From NCBI GenBank assembly GCA_035547055.1, contig DASZVN010000186.1, positions 1 through 17,329 of the forward strand: a stretch of DNA of 17,329 bases. Direction: 5' to 3'. Of the stretch, positions 1 to 7,224 are shown one piece after another. Positions within the stretch are counted from its first letter, which is position 1; every line of letters starts with the position of its first letter. Source of the stretch: DASZVN01 sp035547055. GTDB taxonomy: Bacteria; Pseudomonadota; Alphaproteobacteria; Rhizobiales; Methylopilaceae. A model generated the notes under the pieces. It was given only the letters and a program-made list of their open reading frames with translations, ran no database searches and had not been told where the DNA came from. Made by a program: the position numbers and the translations under genes.

Positions 1-627
1 GCCCAGGGCAAGGCCGACCTCGCCGATCCGCGCTTCGAGCAGGTCGAGGTCGACCTTCTCGACGAAGCGGCGACGGCCGCCGCGGCGCAGGAGATCGCGG
101 CGCGCCATGAAGCGACGCACCTCGTGCACAATGCCGGGCTGATCTGGCCGAACCTCCTGGCGGACGTGAAGCCGGCGGAGATCGACGGGCTCGCCCGTCT
201 GCACCTCACCGCGCCGCTGATCCTGACCCAGGCGCTGGCGCCGGCGATGCGCGCAAGAAAATTCGGCCGCATCGTCTTCGTCTCTTCGCGCGCCGCCATG
301 GGCGTGCCGACCCGCACCGCCTATTCGGCGACCAAGGCCGCGATCCACGGCATGGCGCGCACCTGGGCGCTGGAGCTCGGGCCGGAGGGCATCACCGTCA
401 ACGTGGTCGCGCCGGGCCCGATCCTGACCGACAATTTCTGGGGCATCGTGCCGAAGGGCTCCGAGCGCCAGCAGAAGATCGCCGACCAACTCCCGGTGCG
501 CCGGCTCGGCACCGTCGAGGACGTCTCGCGCGCCGTGATGTTCTTCGCCGCGCCCGAGGCCGGCTTCGTCACCGGCCAGGTCCTCTTCGTCTGCGGCGGC
601 GGCAGCCTCGGCGGGCTCGCGCTGTAG
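1..627 (+). CDS. SDR-family NAD(P)-dependent oxidoreductase, 5' end cut by the window
   Basis: This is the C-terminal 208 residues of a short-chain dehydrogenase/reductase. The frame is open from base 1 and ends at TAG 625-627; the N-terminal TGxxxGxG cofactor motif, roughly 40 residues, lies outside the window. Visible SDR motifs are NAG (residues 44-46 of the visible part), the catalytic serine in VSSRAAM (Ser95), the YxxxK pair (Tyr108, Lys112, in YSATKAA), a PGP turn after strand 6 (APGPILTD), and the usual TGQ-x5-GG ending. Family knowledge says it oxidises or reduces a hydroxyl/carbonyl group with NAD(P)H. Its neighbour at 1571 acts on an aromatic acyl-CoA, so a role as a 3-hydroxyacyl-CoA type dehydrogenase in the same pathway is plausible but inferred. 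An internal GTG at 124 could be mistaken for a start, but the reading frame and SDR fold clearly continue upstream of it. Confidence 0.9.
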   Translation, partial: AQGKADLADPRFEQVEVDLLDEAATAAAAQEIAARHEATHLVHNAGLIWPNLLADVKPAEIDGLARLHLTAPLILTQALAPAMRARKFGRIVFVSSRAAMGVPTRTAYSATKAAIHGMARTWALELGPEGITVNVVAPGPILTDNFWGIVPKGSERQQKIADQLPVRRLGTVEDVSRAVMFFAAPEAGFVTGQVLFVCGGGSLGGLAL

Positions 628-635
628 GCGCCGCC

Positions 636-727
636 GTCATTGCGAGCGAAGCGAAGCAATCCAGGAGCCGCAGGCGGCAGCGCTTTGGGCCCCTGGATTG
701 CTTCGCCGCTGTGCTCCTCGCAACGAC
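636..727. repeat. Palindromic intergenic repeat (GTCATTGCGAG type)
   Basis: The left arm starts GTCATTGCGAG and runs to AAGCAATCCAGG (636-665). The right arm starts CCTGGATTGCTTCG and ends CTCGCAACGAC (692-727). The arms are imperfect reverse complements around a short G+C-rich centre. This motif is familiar as a dispersed intergenic repeat in Bradyrhizobium-like genomes. It lies between two convergent genes (SDR and hicB), so it may act as a two-way terminator, although no T-run follows. Confidence 0.8.
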
Positions 728-739
728 GGCGAACGAGCG

Positions 740-1174
740 TCACGCCGCGTCGGCGAAGCTCACGGCGAGGCGGCCGCCGAGCGCACGGGCGGCCTCGTCG
801 AGCTGATCGAGCTTGGTGCCGTGCCCCGGATCGAGGATGCGCCGGACCTCGGTCTCGCTGCGGCCGAGCCGGCGCGCAAGCTCGCTCTTCGACAGGCCCG
901 ACGCCTTCCAGGCGGCATAAACCGATGCCTTGGCCGCGAGTGGCGCCGGCAGGGCTACAGCATGTTCCCCGTGGCGGATTGCGCTCGGCGACACAATATC
1001 GAGATCGCGTGCCATGTGAGCCGCGATGACGACCTCGATGGCGTCGGCAGCGAGCTCCAAGGCCTCGTCGAAGCTATCTCCAGCCGTCACCACCGCCGGT
1101 AGATCGCGCACTGCGACGACGTATTCTCCTTCATCCTCGCGGATCTGCACGCCGAACACCCAGTTGATGGACAT
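740..1174 (-). CDS. hicB: HicB-family antitoxin with C-terminal helix-turn-helix
   Basis: This is the antitoxin of a type II HicAB pair, which neutralises the HicA mRNA interferase and represses its own promoter. Residues about 1-60 form the partial RNase H-like HicB fold (YVVAVRDLPAV-TAGDSFDEAL, then an Ala-rich helix). Residues about 85-135 form an XRE-like helix-turn-helix, with SKSELARRLGRSETEVRRIL readable. The protein is 144 residues if it starts at 1174, where GGTGAG precedes the ATG; a second ATG at 1186 would add four residues but has a poorer ribosome site. It lies 49 bp downstream of hicA on the same strand, the common toxin-first order. Base composition is somewhat less G+C-rich than the flanking catabolic genes, which suggests acquisition. 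The family assignment is firm; the exact start is not. Confidence 0.85.
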   Translation of the reverse strand: MSINWVFGVQIREDEGEYVVAVRDLPAVVTAGDSFDEALELAADAIEVVIAAHMARDLDIVSPSAIRHGEHAVALPAPLAAKASVYAAWKASGLSKSELARRLGRSETEVRRILDPGHGTKLDQLDEAARALGGRLAVSFADAA

Positions 1175-1223
1175 CTCTCTCACCATCGGTCGAAGGCGGC
1201 CCCTGGAGCATGACCCAGCACGG

Positions 1224-1427
1224 CTAAAGGTCAGCGGGATCGATCTTCAGTTGCTTCAGGATGGTCCTGATGCGCTTTGGGTTGACATCGTGCTGAATGA
1301 CAGTCTCGGCATCGCCGACCTGAACCCAGTAGTGAGAACCCTTGCCGCGCTTGGTATCGACGTCAAACGCCAAATGACGCTTTCGAGCATAGTACCGAAG
1401 CGCGCGCAGAAGCTGCTCCCGGTTCAT
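1224..1427 (-). CDS. hicA: HicA-family mRNA interferase toxin
   Basis: This is a small toxin of 67 residues with the double-stranded-RNA-binding-like HicA fold. Family knowledge: HicA cleaves mRNA and depends on a conserved histidine. Here that is His32 in GKGSHYWV, the typical GS-H context, followed by a second histidine at 46 (VIQHDVNP) and a basic C-terminal helix (PKRIRTILKQLKI). An upstream ATG at 1460 would add 11 residues. I chose 1427 because AAAAGGA lies 7 nt before it and the product then begins MNREQLLRALR, a normal HicA N-terminus. It heads the hicAB operon, which is transcribed away from the monooxygenase at 1571. Confidence 0.87.
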   Translation of the reverse strand: MNREQLLRALRYYARKRHLAFDVDTKRGKGSHYWVQVGDAETVIQHDVNPKRIRTILKQLKIDPADL

Positions 1428-1456
1428 CCCCCGGTCCTTTTCCCGCAAGTAGGATC

Positions 1457-1470
1457 GCACATTTTTGTAC
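1457..1470 (-). promoter_or_regulatory. Candidate hicAB operator dyad
   Basis: GCACATTTTTGTAC is a short imperfect palindrome about 30 bp upstream of the chosen hicA start, in an A/T-rich patch. HicB-type antitoxins bind such dyads over their own promoter. On the minus strand a weak hexamer TTGCAT (about 1477-1482) precedes it. The evidence is position and symmetry only. Confidence 0.22.
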
Positions 1471-1498
1471 GAGATGCAAGGTCGACTACACCGCCCCC

Positions 1499-1531
1499 TT
1501 GATCCCGCGGCCAGATAGTTTAATTATAAAA
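1499..1531 (+). promoter_or_regulatory. Candidate promoter/operator of the aromatic-CoA monooxygenase
   Basis: TTGATC (1499-1504) is followed after 17 bp by AATTAT (1522-1527), with an overlapping TATAAA at 1525. The core GTTTAATTATAAAAC (1518-1532) is a near-palindrome and the most A/T-rich spot in the first 6 kb. A transcript would start about 35 nt before the ATG at 1571. Symmetry suggests an operator for a MarR/TetR-like regulator or an A/T-preferring MucR site; both are inference. Confidence 0.35.
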
Positions 1532-1570
1532 CAGTTTCGCGAGTCCCGTTCCGGACCGGGAGGGCGGCGC

Positions 1571-3952
1571 ATGCGCATCACCGTGATCGGCGGCGGCCCG
1601 GGCGGCCTTTATTTCGCGCTGCTCACCAAGAAGCGCCGGCCGGACTGGACGGTCGAGGTCTACGAGCAGAACCGCGCCGACGACACGTTCGGCTTCGGCG
1701 TCGTGTTCTCGGACGAGACGCTGCACGAGTTCCTGTCGCGCGACCGCGAGTCGTTCGCCCGCATCAAGACCAGCTTCGCCTATTGGGACGACGTCGCGAT
1801 CCACAAGGGCGACGCGCCCGAGATGCGCTGCGCCGGCAACGGCTTCGCCGGCATCGCCCGGGTCAAGCTGCTCGCGATCCTCCAGGCGCGCTGCCGCGAG
1901 GAGGGCGTGCGCCTCCATTTCGAGCAGGCGATCCGCCCCGAGGAGATCGCGACCCGCTTCGCAGGGTCGGACATCGTGGTCGCCGCCGACGGCGTCAATT
2001 CGGCGATCCGCCGCCATTTCGAGGGCGCGTTCGAGCCCGAGATCGCCATCAAGTCGAACCGCTTCTGCTGGATGGGCTCGACCCGGCCGATGGGCGAGTT
2101 CAACTATTTCTTCCGCGAGACGCCGCACGGCATCGTCTGCGCCCATTGCTACCAGTACGAGCCCGGCCGCTCGACCTGGGTGTTCGAGATGGACGAGGCG
2201 TGCTGGGCCGGCCACGGCTTCTCGGAGACCGCCGAGGACGACTCCCGCCGGCGGCTGGAGGCGCTCTACGCCGAGGAGCTGCAAGGCCACCGGCTGCTCT
2301 TGAACCGTTCGCTGTGGCGCCAGTTCCCGCGCATCTTCTGCCGCAACTGGTGGCACGGGAACATCGTGCTCCTCGGCGACGCCAAGGCCTCCGCCCATTT
2401 CTCGATCGGCTCGGGCACCAAGCTCGCGATGGAATGCGCGATCGCGCTGTCCGACGCCGTGGTCGAGAAGGGCGAAGACGATGTCCACGCCGCCTTCGCC
2501 GCCTATGACGACGCGCGGCGGGTGCCGTGCCAGGTCATCCAGCACAATGCCGACGTGTCGCTCGCCTGGTTCGAGCACATGAACCGCTCGTGGGACATGG
2601 AGCCCGAGCAGTTCGCGATGGTGGTGATGTGCCGCGCCAAGTCGATCACCTACGACAACCTCGTCGTGCGCGACCCCGCCTTCGTCGAGAAGGTCGACAC
2701 CGCCTATTACGAGCGGCTCTATCGCGAGACCGGCGACGACTATCGCCGCAGCCGGCCGACGCCGATGTTCACGCGCTTCCGCCTGCGCGGCCTGACGCTC
2801 CCGAACCGCGTCGTGATGTCGGGCATGGCGCAATATTCCGCCGACGCAGGCGGCAACCTGACCGACTGGCACTTCGTCCACTACGCCTCGCATGCGCTCG
2901 GCGGCCAGGGGCTGATGTTCACCGAGATGACCTGCCCGGCCCCCGACGCCCGCATCACGCCGGGCTGCACCGGGATGTGGACCGATGACCACGAGGCGCA
3001 GTGGAAGAAGATCGTCGACTTCGTCCACGCCAACGCGGCGACCAAGATCGCGCTGCAGCTCGGCCACGCCGGCCGCAAGGGATCGACCCAGCTCGGCTGG
3101 GAGGACGCCGACCGCCCGCTTGCCGACCCGGACGCGAACTGGCCGCTCGTCTCGGCCTCGCCGCTGGCCTACTACGAGGGCGTCAGCCAGGAGCCCGCGG
3201 CGCTCGACCGCACCGGCATGGACCGCATCAAGGCCGAGTTCGTCCAGGCGACCGAGCGCGCCGCCCGCGCCGGCTTCGACATGGTCGAGCTGCACTGCGC
3301 CCACGGCTACCTGATGGCCTCGTTCCTCTCGCCGCTGACCAACCGGCGGACGGACGGCTACGGCGGCAGCGTCGGGAACCGGCTGCGCTTTCCGCTCGAG
3401 GTGTTCTCCGCCATGCGCGCGGTCTGGCCGGCCGACAAGCCGATGTCGGTCCGCATCTCCGCGAGCGACTGGGCGGAGGGCGGCATCAGCGAGGCCGACA
3501 CCTTCGCGATTTCCGAGGCCTTCGCCGCCGCGGGCTGCGACCTGATCGACGTGTCCGCCGGGCAGACCGTGCCCGGCCAGCGCCCGGTCTATGGCCGCAT
3601 GTTCCAGGTCGGGTTCGCCGAGGCGATCCGCAACGTGCCGGGTATGGCCGTGATGGCGGTCGGCGCCATCACCGATCCCGGCCAGGTCAACACCATCCTC
3701 CACACCCGCCGCGCCGACCTCGTGGCGCTGGCCCGGCCGCATCTCTGGAACCCGTTCTTCACGCGGCAGGCGGAGGCCTGGTACGGCGTCGCGGGCCAGG
3801 CCTGGCCGCCGCCATATCTCTCCGGCCGCGACCAGGCGTTCCGCGAGATGGCGCGCCGCCGCGAGGACGAGATCCTGCTCCGCCGCCGCGCCCGCCCCCG
3901 CCCCGACGAGGCCGAACCCGCTGCCCCGAGCCGCCCCGAAGCGGCGGAGTAA
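1571..3952 (+). CDS. Bifunctional aromatic acyl-CoA hydroxylase/reductase (2-aminobenzoyl-CoA monooxygenase/reductase or salicylyl-CoA 5-hydroxylase type)
   Basis: The 793-residue protein fuses two flavoenzymes. Residues 1-390 are a PHBH-like FAD monooxygenase: dinucleotide fold GGGPGG at 7-12, DG motif at 140-141 (AADGVNSA), and GD motif at 269-270 (LLGDAKASAHFSIGSG). Residues about 397-760 are an Old Yellow Enzyme-type FMN reductase: start at PMFTRFRLRGL, QLGHAGRK at 496-503, catalytic His575/His578 and Tyr580 in HCAHGY, then SPLTNRRTDGYGG. This length and order match Azoarcus 2-aminobenzoyl-CoA monooxygenase/reductase and the salicylyl-CoA 5-hydroxylases, which hydroxylate (and in the first case also reduce) a CoA-activated ring with NAD(P)H. 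Substrate choice cannot be read from sequence. I started at 1571 because GGAGGGCGGCGC precedes this ATG and the fold begins at once; an in-frame GTG/TTG-type extension to 1499 would run into the promoter-like tract. No CoA ligase is in the window. The tail after 760 is Arg/Pro-rich and probably disordered. Confidence 0.9.
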   Translation: MRITVIGGGPGGLYFALLTKKRRPDWTVEVYEQNRADDTFGFGVVFSDETLHEFLSRDRESFARIKTSFAYWDDVAIHKGDAPEMRCAGNGFAGIARVKLLAILQARCREEGVRLHFEQAIRPEEIATRFAGSDIVVAADGVNSAIRRHFEGAFEPEIAIKSNRFCWMGSTRPMGEFNYFFRETPHGIVCAHCYQYEPGRSTWVFEMDEACWAGHGFSETAEDDSRRRLEALYAEELQGHRLLLNRSLWRQFPRIFCRNWWHGNIVLLGDAKASAHFSIGSGTKLAMECAIALSDAVVEKGEDDVHAAFAAYDDARRVPCQVIQHNADVSLAWFEHMNRSWDMEPEQFAMVVMCRAKSITYDNLVVRDPAFVEKVDTAYYERLYRETGDDYRRSRPTPMFTRFRLRGLTLPNRVVMSGMAQYSADAGGNLTDWHFVHYASHALGGQGLMFTEMTCPAPDARITPGCTGMWTDDHEAQWKKIVDFVHANAATKIALQLGHAGRKGSTQLGWEDADRPLADPDANWPLVSASPLAYYEGVSQEPAALDRTGMDRIKAEFVQATERAARAGFDMVELHCAHGYLMASFLSPLTNRRTDGYGGSVGNRLRFPLEVFSAMRAVWPADKPMSVRISASDWAEGGISEADTFAISEAFAAAGCDLIDVSAGQTVPGQRPVYGRMFQVGFAEAIRNVPGMAVMAVGAITDPGQVNTILHTRRADLVALARPHLWNPFFTRQAEAWYGVAGQAWPPPYLSGRDQAFREMARRREDEILLRRRARPRPDEAEPAAPSRPEAAE

Positions 3953-3970
3953 CCCTCCTCTTTCCGTCGC

Positions 3971-4100
3971 GGCGCGCCCCCTCCACCATGCTTCGGATGG
4001 TCCCCTTCCCCGTCTCAGACGGGGGAGGATCCAAGCCGCAGCGCTGATCCTCCCCAGCGAAGCGGGGGAGGTGGCGAGCGCAGCGAGCCGGAGGGGGGTC
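3971..4100. repeat. Two-module palindromic repeat, copy 1 (CCCTCCACCATGCTTCG type)
   Basis: Module A (about 3974-4030) begins CCCCCTCCACCATGCTTCGG and ends in the hairpin CCCCGTCTCAGACGGGG. Module A' (about 4046-4100) begins with the hairpin CCTCCCCAGCGAAGCGGGGGAGG and ends CAGCGAGCCGGAGGGGGG. A' is roughly the reverse complement of A, so the element can fold as two hairpins or one long stem. It fills the gap between the monooxygenase and the first amidohydrolase. Two other copies lie at 6447-6579 and 12030-12219. Confidence 0.85.
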
Positions 4101-4214
4101 TTCCCGGCCCCGTATCCGATCGCTGGCCTGCCTTGCGCCGGCTGCGCTATGAAGGCGCGGGGCGAAGCCCTACATAGGCAGAGGGACGGCCGAGGCCGGT
4201 TCGGGAGTGAGACG

Positions 4215-5333
4215 ATGAAGGTGCCGTACCCCGGCGCGATCGATTGCGACATCCACCTGACGGTGCCGGGGACCCGTGCGCTGCTGCCGTTCTTCGACGA
4301 ATTCTGGCGCGAGCAGATCCTGACCCGCTACATCGACCGCAACCCCTTCACGCTGATGAGCTATCCGCCCGACTCGCCGGCCTCGGCGCGGGCCGACTGG
4401 CGCGGCGAAAAATTCCCCGGCAGCGACCTCGACGGGCTGCGCCGCCAGGCGCTCGATCCATTCGGCACCTCGATCGCGATCGCGAACACGCTCCACGGCT
4501 CGGTCGCCCTCTTCAACGAGGATCTCGCCGCGGCGTTCTGCTCGGCGGTGAACGACTGGGTCGCGGCCGAGCGGCTCGACAAGGAGCCGCGGCTCCGCGC
4601 CTCGATCCTGGTGCCGGCGCAGAGCGTCGAGCACGCCGTCCGCGAGATCGAGCGCCTCGCGCCCGATCGCCGCTTCGTCCAGATCGTGCTGCTGGTGATG
4701 AACGATCACCCGCTCGGGCGCCGGGCGTACTGGCCGATCTACCAGGCCGCGGCCCGCCACGGCCTCCCGGTCTGCCTCCACGCCGGCAGTCTCTACCGCC
4801 ACGCGCCGACCTCGTCGGGCTATCCGTCCTACCAGGTCGAGGACCAGGTGGCGCAGAGCTCCGCCTTCGAAAGCCAGGTGGTGAGCTTCCTCGCCGAGGG
4901 CGTGTTCCAGAAGTTCCCGGACCTGAAGCTGGTGCTGGCCGAATCCGGCTTCACCTGGCTGCCGACCCTGATCTGGCGGACCAACAAGGAGTGGCGCGGC
5001 GTCCGCCACGAGGTGCCCTGGCTCGACGAGCCGCCGGCCGACATCGTGCGCCGCCACGTCCGCTTCACCCTGCAGCCGCTCGACCTGCCGAAAGGAGAGG
5101 CCGGCGCCGCGCTGCTCCGCACGCTGGAGCATGTCGGCTCGGACGAGTTCCTCCTGTTCTCGACCGACTATCCGCACTGGCATTTCGACGGCGAGGACGT
5201 CCTGCCCGACGGCCTGCCGCCGGCGCTGGTGCGAAAGATCCTGTTCGACAATCCCCGCGCGACCTATCCCCGCCTCGGCGAGAGCGCCGATGCCGGGGGA
5301 GGGGCGCGGCAGAGCGAGGAGACGGTGCCATGA
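4215..5333 (+). CDS. ACMSD-like metal-dependent amidohydrolase, first of a pair
   Basis: This 372-residue TIM-barrel protein belongs to the Amidohydro_2 (COG2159) branch, whose members are hydrolases or non-oxidative decarboxylases. Likely metal and active-site positions are Asp12-x-His14 in IDCDIHLT, His189 in CLHAGS, and Asp318 with His321 in STDYPHWHFD. The second histidine of the usual HxH at the end of strand 1 is Thr16 here. GGGAG lies 8 nt before the ATG at 4215; an upstream in-frame start at 4071 would translate the repeat and was rejected. The stop overlaps the next start as ATGA, and the neighbour is a paralogue (shared DW, YWPIY, FTW-P, STDYPHW blocks), so the two are probably co-translated and may form a heteromer. 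Distance and orientation suggest they serve the same pathway as the monooxygenase upstream. The exact reaction is unknown. Confidence 0.85.
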   Translation: MKVPYPGAIDCDIHLTVPGTRALLPFFDEFWREQILTRYIDRNPFTLMSYPPDSPASARADWRGEKFPGSDLDGLRRQALDPFGTSIAIANTLHGSVALFNEDLAAAFCSAVNDWVAAERLDKEPRLRASILVPAQSVEHAVREIERLAPDRRFVQIVLLVMNDHPLGRRAYWPIYQAAARHGLPVCLHAGSLYRHAPTSSGYPSYQVEDQVAQSSAFESQVVSFLAEGVFQKFPDLKLVLAESGFTWLPTLIWRTNKEWRGVRHEVPWLDEPPADIVRRHVRFTLQPLDLPKGEAGAALLRTLEHVGSDEFLLFSTDYPHWHFDGEDVLPDGLPPALVRKILFDNPRATYPRLGESADAGGGARQSEETVP

Positions 5334-6433
5334 ACGCTCCTGTCCTGGAACGCGACACCAGGGCCGTCCAGAAGGCCGGCATCGTCGATTGCGACGTCCA
5401 CGTCACGCAGCGTTCAGGCGCGGTGCTCTATCCCTATCTGTCGAAGCGCTGGCGCGAGCACCTGGAGACCTTCGGCGGCCACGTCCGCCAGGGCGTCTCG
5501 GGCATCGCCTTCCCGCGCATGATGGGCGCCGGCCAGCGCCTCGACGCCTATCCCGAGAACGGCGGCCCGCCCGGCTGCGACCTCGCCCTGATGCAGCGCC
5601 AGCTCCTCGATGCCCACGGCATCGAGACCGGCATGATGGTCGCGCTCGGCCGCGGCGGCATGGAGGAGCGGAACCAGGACTACGCCCGGGCGCTGTCGCA
5701 TGCGCTCAACGACTGGCAGATCGAGGACTGGGTGAAGCCCGAGCCGCGCCTCAAGGCCGGCATCGTCGTGCCCCAGGAGGACGCGGAGTTCTGCGCCCGC
5801 GAGATCACCGAGCGGGCCCAGAACCCGGATTTCCGCCAGGTCATCGTCTCGCCGCGCTCGGCCGAGCCGCTCGGGCGCAAGCGCTACTGGCCGATCTATG
5901 AGGCTGCCGAGGCGGCCGGCCTGCCGATCGGCCTCCACCCCGCCGCGATCTCGGGCGGCGCGCCGTCGACCGGCACCGGCTGGCCCAACTATTATCTCGA
6001 GGAGCACTATTCCTTCGAATCGGGCCTCCAGGGCACCGTCACCAGCCTGATCTTCGAGGGCGTATTCGAGCGCTTCCCGAAGCTGCGCGTCGCGCTGATC
6101 GAGGGCGGCTTCACCTGGGCGCCGGCGCTGGCGTGGCGCATGGACCGCGCCTGGGAGCGGATGCGCGCCGAGGTGCCCCACCTCAAGCGGCCGCCGTCGG
6201 AGTATTTCCGCGAGCACGTCTGGTTCACCACCCAGCCGATCGAGGAGCCGGAGACGCCGGAGCATCTCGCCGAGGTGATCGACCGGCTCGGCTGGCACCG
6301 GCTGATGTTCTCGACCGACTACCCGCACTGGGACTTCGACGACCCGCGCTACGTCTTCAAGATCAAGCTCTCCGACGCGCACAAGGCCGCCGTGTTCCGC
6401 GACAACGCCCGGGCCTTCTACGGGCTCGGCTAA
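5330..6433 (+). CDS. ACMSD-like metal-dependent amidohydrolase, second of a pair
   Basis: This 367-residue paralogue of the preceding protein has the same Amidohydro_2 fold. Candidate metal/active-site residues are Asp22-x-His24 in VDCDVHVT (again Thr26 where HxH would have its second His), His203 in GLHPAA, and Asp330 in STDYPHWDFD. The start ATG at 5330 overlaps the previous TGA by 4 nt, with GAGGAG 8 nt upstream, a classic translational-coupling layout. The frame stays open far upstream inside the previous gene, but that stretch is a frame shadow of G+C-rich DNA and carries no amidohydrolase sequence. It differs from its partner around the second histidine (HPAAISGGAP against HAGSLYRHAP), so the substrates or roles of the two chains may differ. 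It ends just before repeat copy 2, convergent with pyrE. Confidence 0.86.
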   Translation: MNAPVLERDTRAVQKAGIVDCDVHVTQRSGAVLYPYLSKRWREHLETFGGHVRQGVSGIAFPRMMGAGQRLDAYPENGGPPGCDLALMQRQLLDAHGIETGMMVALGRGGMEERNQDYARALSHALNDWQIEDWVKPEPRLKAGIVVPQEDAEFCAREITERAQNPDFRQVIVSPRSAEPLGRKRYWPIYEAAEAAGLPIGLHPAAISGGAPSTGTGWPNYYLEEHYSFESGLQGTVTSLIFEGVFERFPKLRVALIEGGFTWAPALAWRMDRAWERMRAEVPHLKRPPSEYFREHVWFTTQPIEEPETPEHLAEVIDRLGWHRLMFSTDYPHWDFDDPRYVFKIKLSDAHKAAVFRDNARAFYGLG

Positions 6434-6446
6434 ACCTGTGCCGCCC

Positions 6447-6579
6447 GGTTCCTCCCCGTGAAACGGGGGAGGTGGCGCGCGCAGCGAGCCGGAGGGGGCC
6501 TTTCGCTTTCACCAGCGTCGCGCGCGCCCTCCACCACGCTTCGCATGGTCCCCCTCCCCGCTGACGCGGGGGAGGAACC
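6447..6579. repeat. Two-module palindromic repeat, copy 2, modules in reversed order
   Basis: The ends are a perfect 11-bp inverted pair, GGTTCCTCCCC (6447-6457) and GGGGAGGAACC (6569-6579). Inside, the A'-type module (GGTGGCG to GCCGGAGGGGG) comes first and the A-type module (CCCTCCACCACGCTTCGCATGG) second, opposite to copies 1 and 3. It occupies nearly the whole gap between the convergent amidohydrolase and pyrE, leaving 9 bp to the pyrE stop, so it probably doubles as the terminator for both. Confidence 0.85.
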
Positions 6580-6588
6580 GGCGGAGAG

Positions 6589-7197
6589 TCACCCCCGCCA
6601 GTTCAGGAATTCGGACGCCTTGAACAGGGCGGCGAAGGGGAGGCCGCGGGCGGCGAAGTTCTCGACGGCCCCTTCCTCGCGGTCGACGATCGTGACCACC
6701 GCCGCGATCTCGGCGCCGGCCGCGCGAAACGCGTCGACCGCCTTCATCGCCGAATCGCCGGTCGTCGTCACGTCCTCGACCACGACGACCCGCGCTCCCT
6801 TGAGCGAGGCGCCGGGCTTCAGCCCCTCGATCAGCTTCTTCGCGCCGTGGTCCTTGGCCTGCTTGCGGACGAACAGGCCGGCGACCGGGCGGCCGATGGC
6901 GTGGCTCTTGGCGCTGACCGCGGCGGTGACCGGCACCGCGCCCATCTCCAGCCCGCCGACATAGGCCGCCCCGGCGCCGAGCGCGGCGTCGAGGATGCCG
7001 TCGGCGATCAGCGCCGCGCCCTCCGGGTCGAACATCGAGGGCTTCATGTCGAAATAGAAATCGCTCTCGCGGCCGGAGGCGAGGACGACCTTGGCGCGGC
7101 CGAACGAGCTCCGGCGGATGATCTCGAACAGCCGGGCGCGATCGTCGGCGCCGAGGCCGATGGCGGAGGACGGGGTGCGGGCGGCGGATGTGGGCAT
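6589..7197 (-). CDS. pyrE: Orotate phosphoribosyltransferase
   Basis: This enzyme makes orotidine 5'-phosphate from orotate and PRPP in pyrimidine synthesis, in the cytoplasm. The 202-residue product shows the PRPP-binding signature at 137-149 (VVVVEDVTTTGDS), the mobile catalytic loop RKQAKDHG at 111-118, and the N-terminal orotate/substrate segment ASGRESDFYFDMKPS at 40-54. Length is normal for bacterial PyrE. ATG at 7197 is preceded by GGGAGA at 8 nt spacing; the frame remains open upstream across the divergent helicase gene, which is a shadow. A good -10 element lies at 7225-7230. It stands alone here, with no other pyr gene nearby. Confidence 0.95.
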   Translation of the reverse strand: MPTSAARTPSSAIGLGADDRARLFEIIRRSSFGRAKVVLASGRESDFYFDMKPSMFDPEGAALIADGILDAALGAGAAYVGGLEMGAVPVTAAVSAKSHAIGRPVAGLFVRKQAKDHGAKKLIEGLKPGASLKGARVVVVEDVTTTGDSAMKAVDAFRAAGAEIAAVVTIVDREEGAVENFAARGLPFAALFKASEFLNWRG

Positions 7198-7224
7198 CGG
7201 TCGTGTCTCCCGAGGGCGCCGATC

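Noticed and set aside
640..1029. Plus-strand open frames opposite hicB and across the repeat at 636-727
   Set aside because: They translate the palindrome and the antisense of hicB into Arg-rich sequence with no family resemblance.
1520..4252. A 910-codon open frame on the minus strand opposite the monooxygenase fusion
   Set aside because: Composition is Arg/Gly/Ala-rich with no fold or motif, whereas the plus strand carries two well-recognised enzyme domains over the same bases. Long antisense frames are expected at this G+C content.
4244..6433. One 729-codon plus-strand frame that could be read as a single large amidohydrolase fusion
   Set aside because: The part before 5330 is an out-of-frame shadow of the first amidohydrolase; a ribosome site and ATG at 5330 start the real second gene.
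4215..6433. The amidohydrolases as dihydroorotase (pyrC) genes because pyrE is adjacent
   Set aside because: They are convergent with pyrE, separated by a repeat, and their motifs (DCDxHxT, STDYPHW) are of the ACMSD/Amidohydro_2 branch, not of dihydroorotase.
3971..6579. Repeated G+C-rich palindromes as a possible CRISPR array
   Set aside because: Copies are kilobases apart, are inverted and modular, and have genes between them; there is no regular spacer series and no cas gene.
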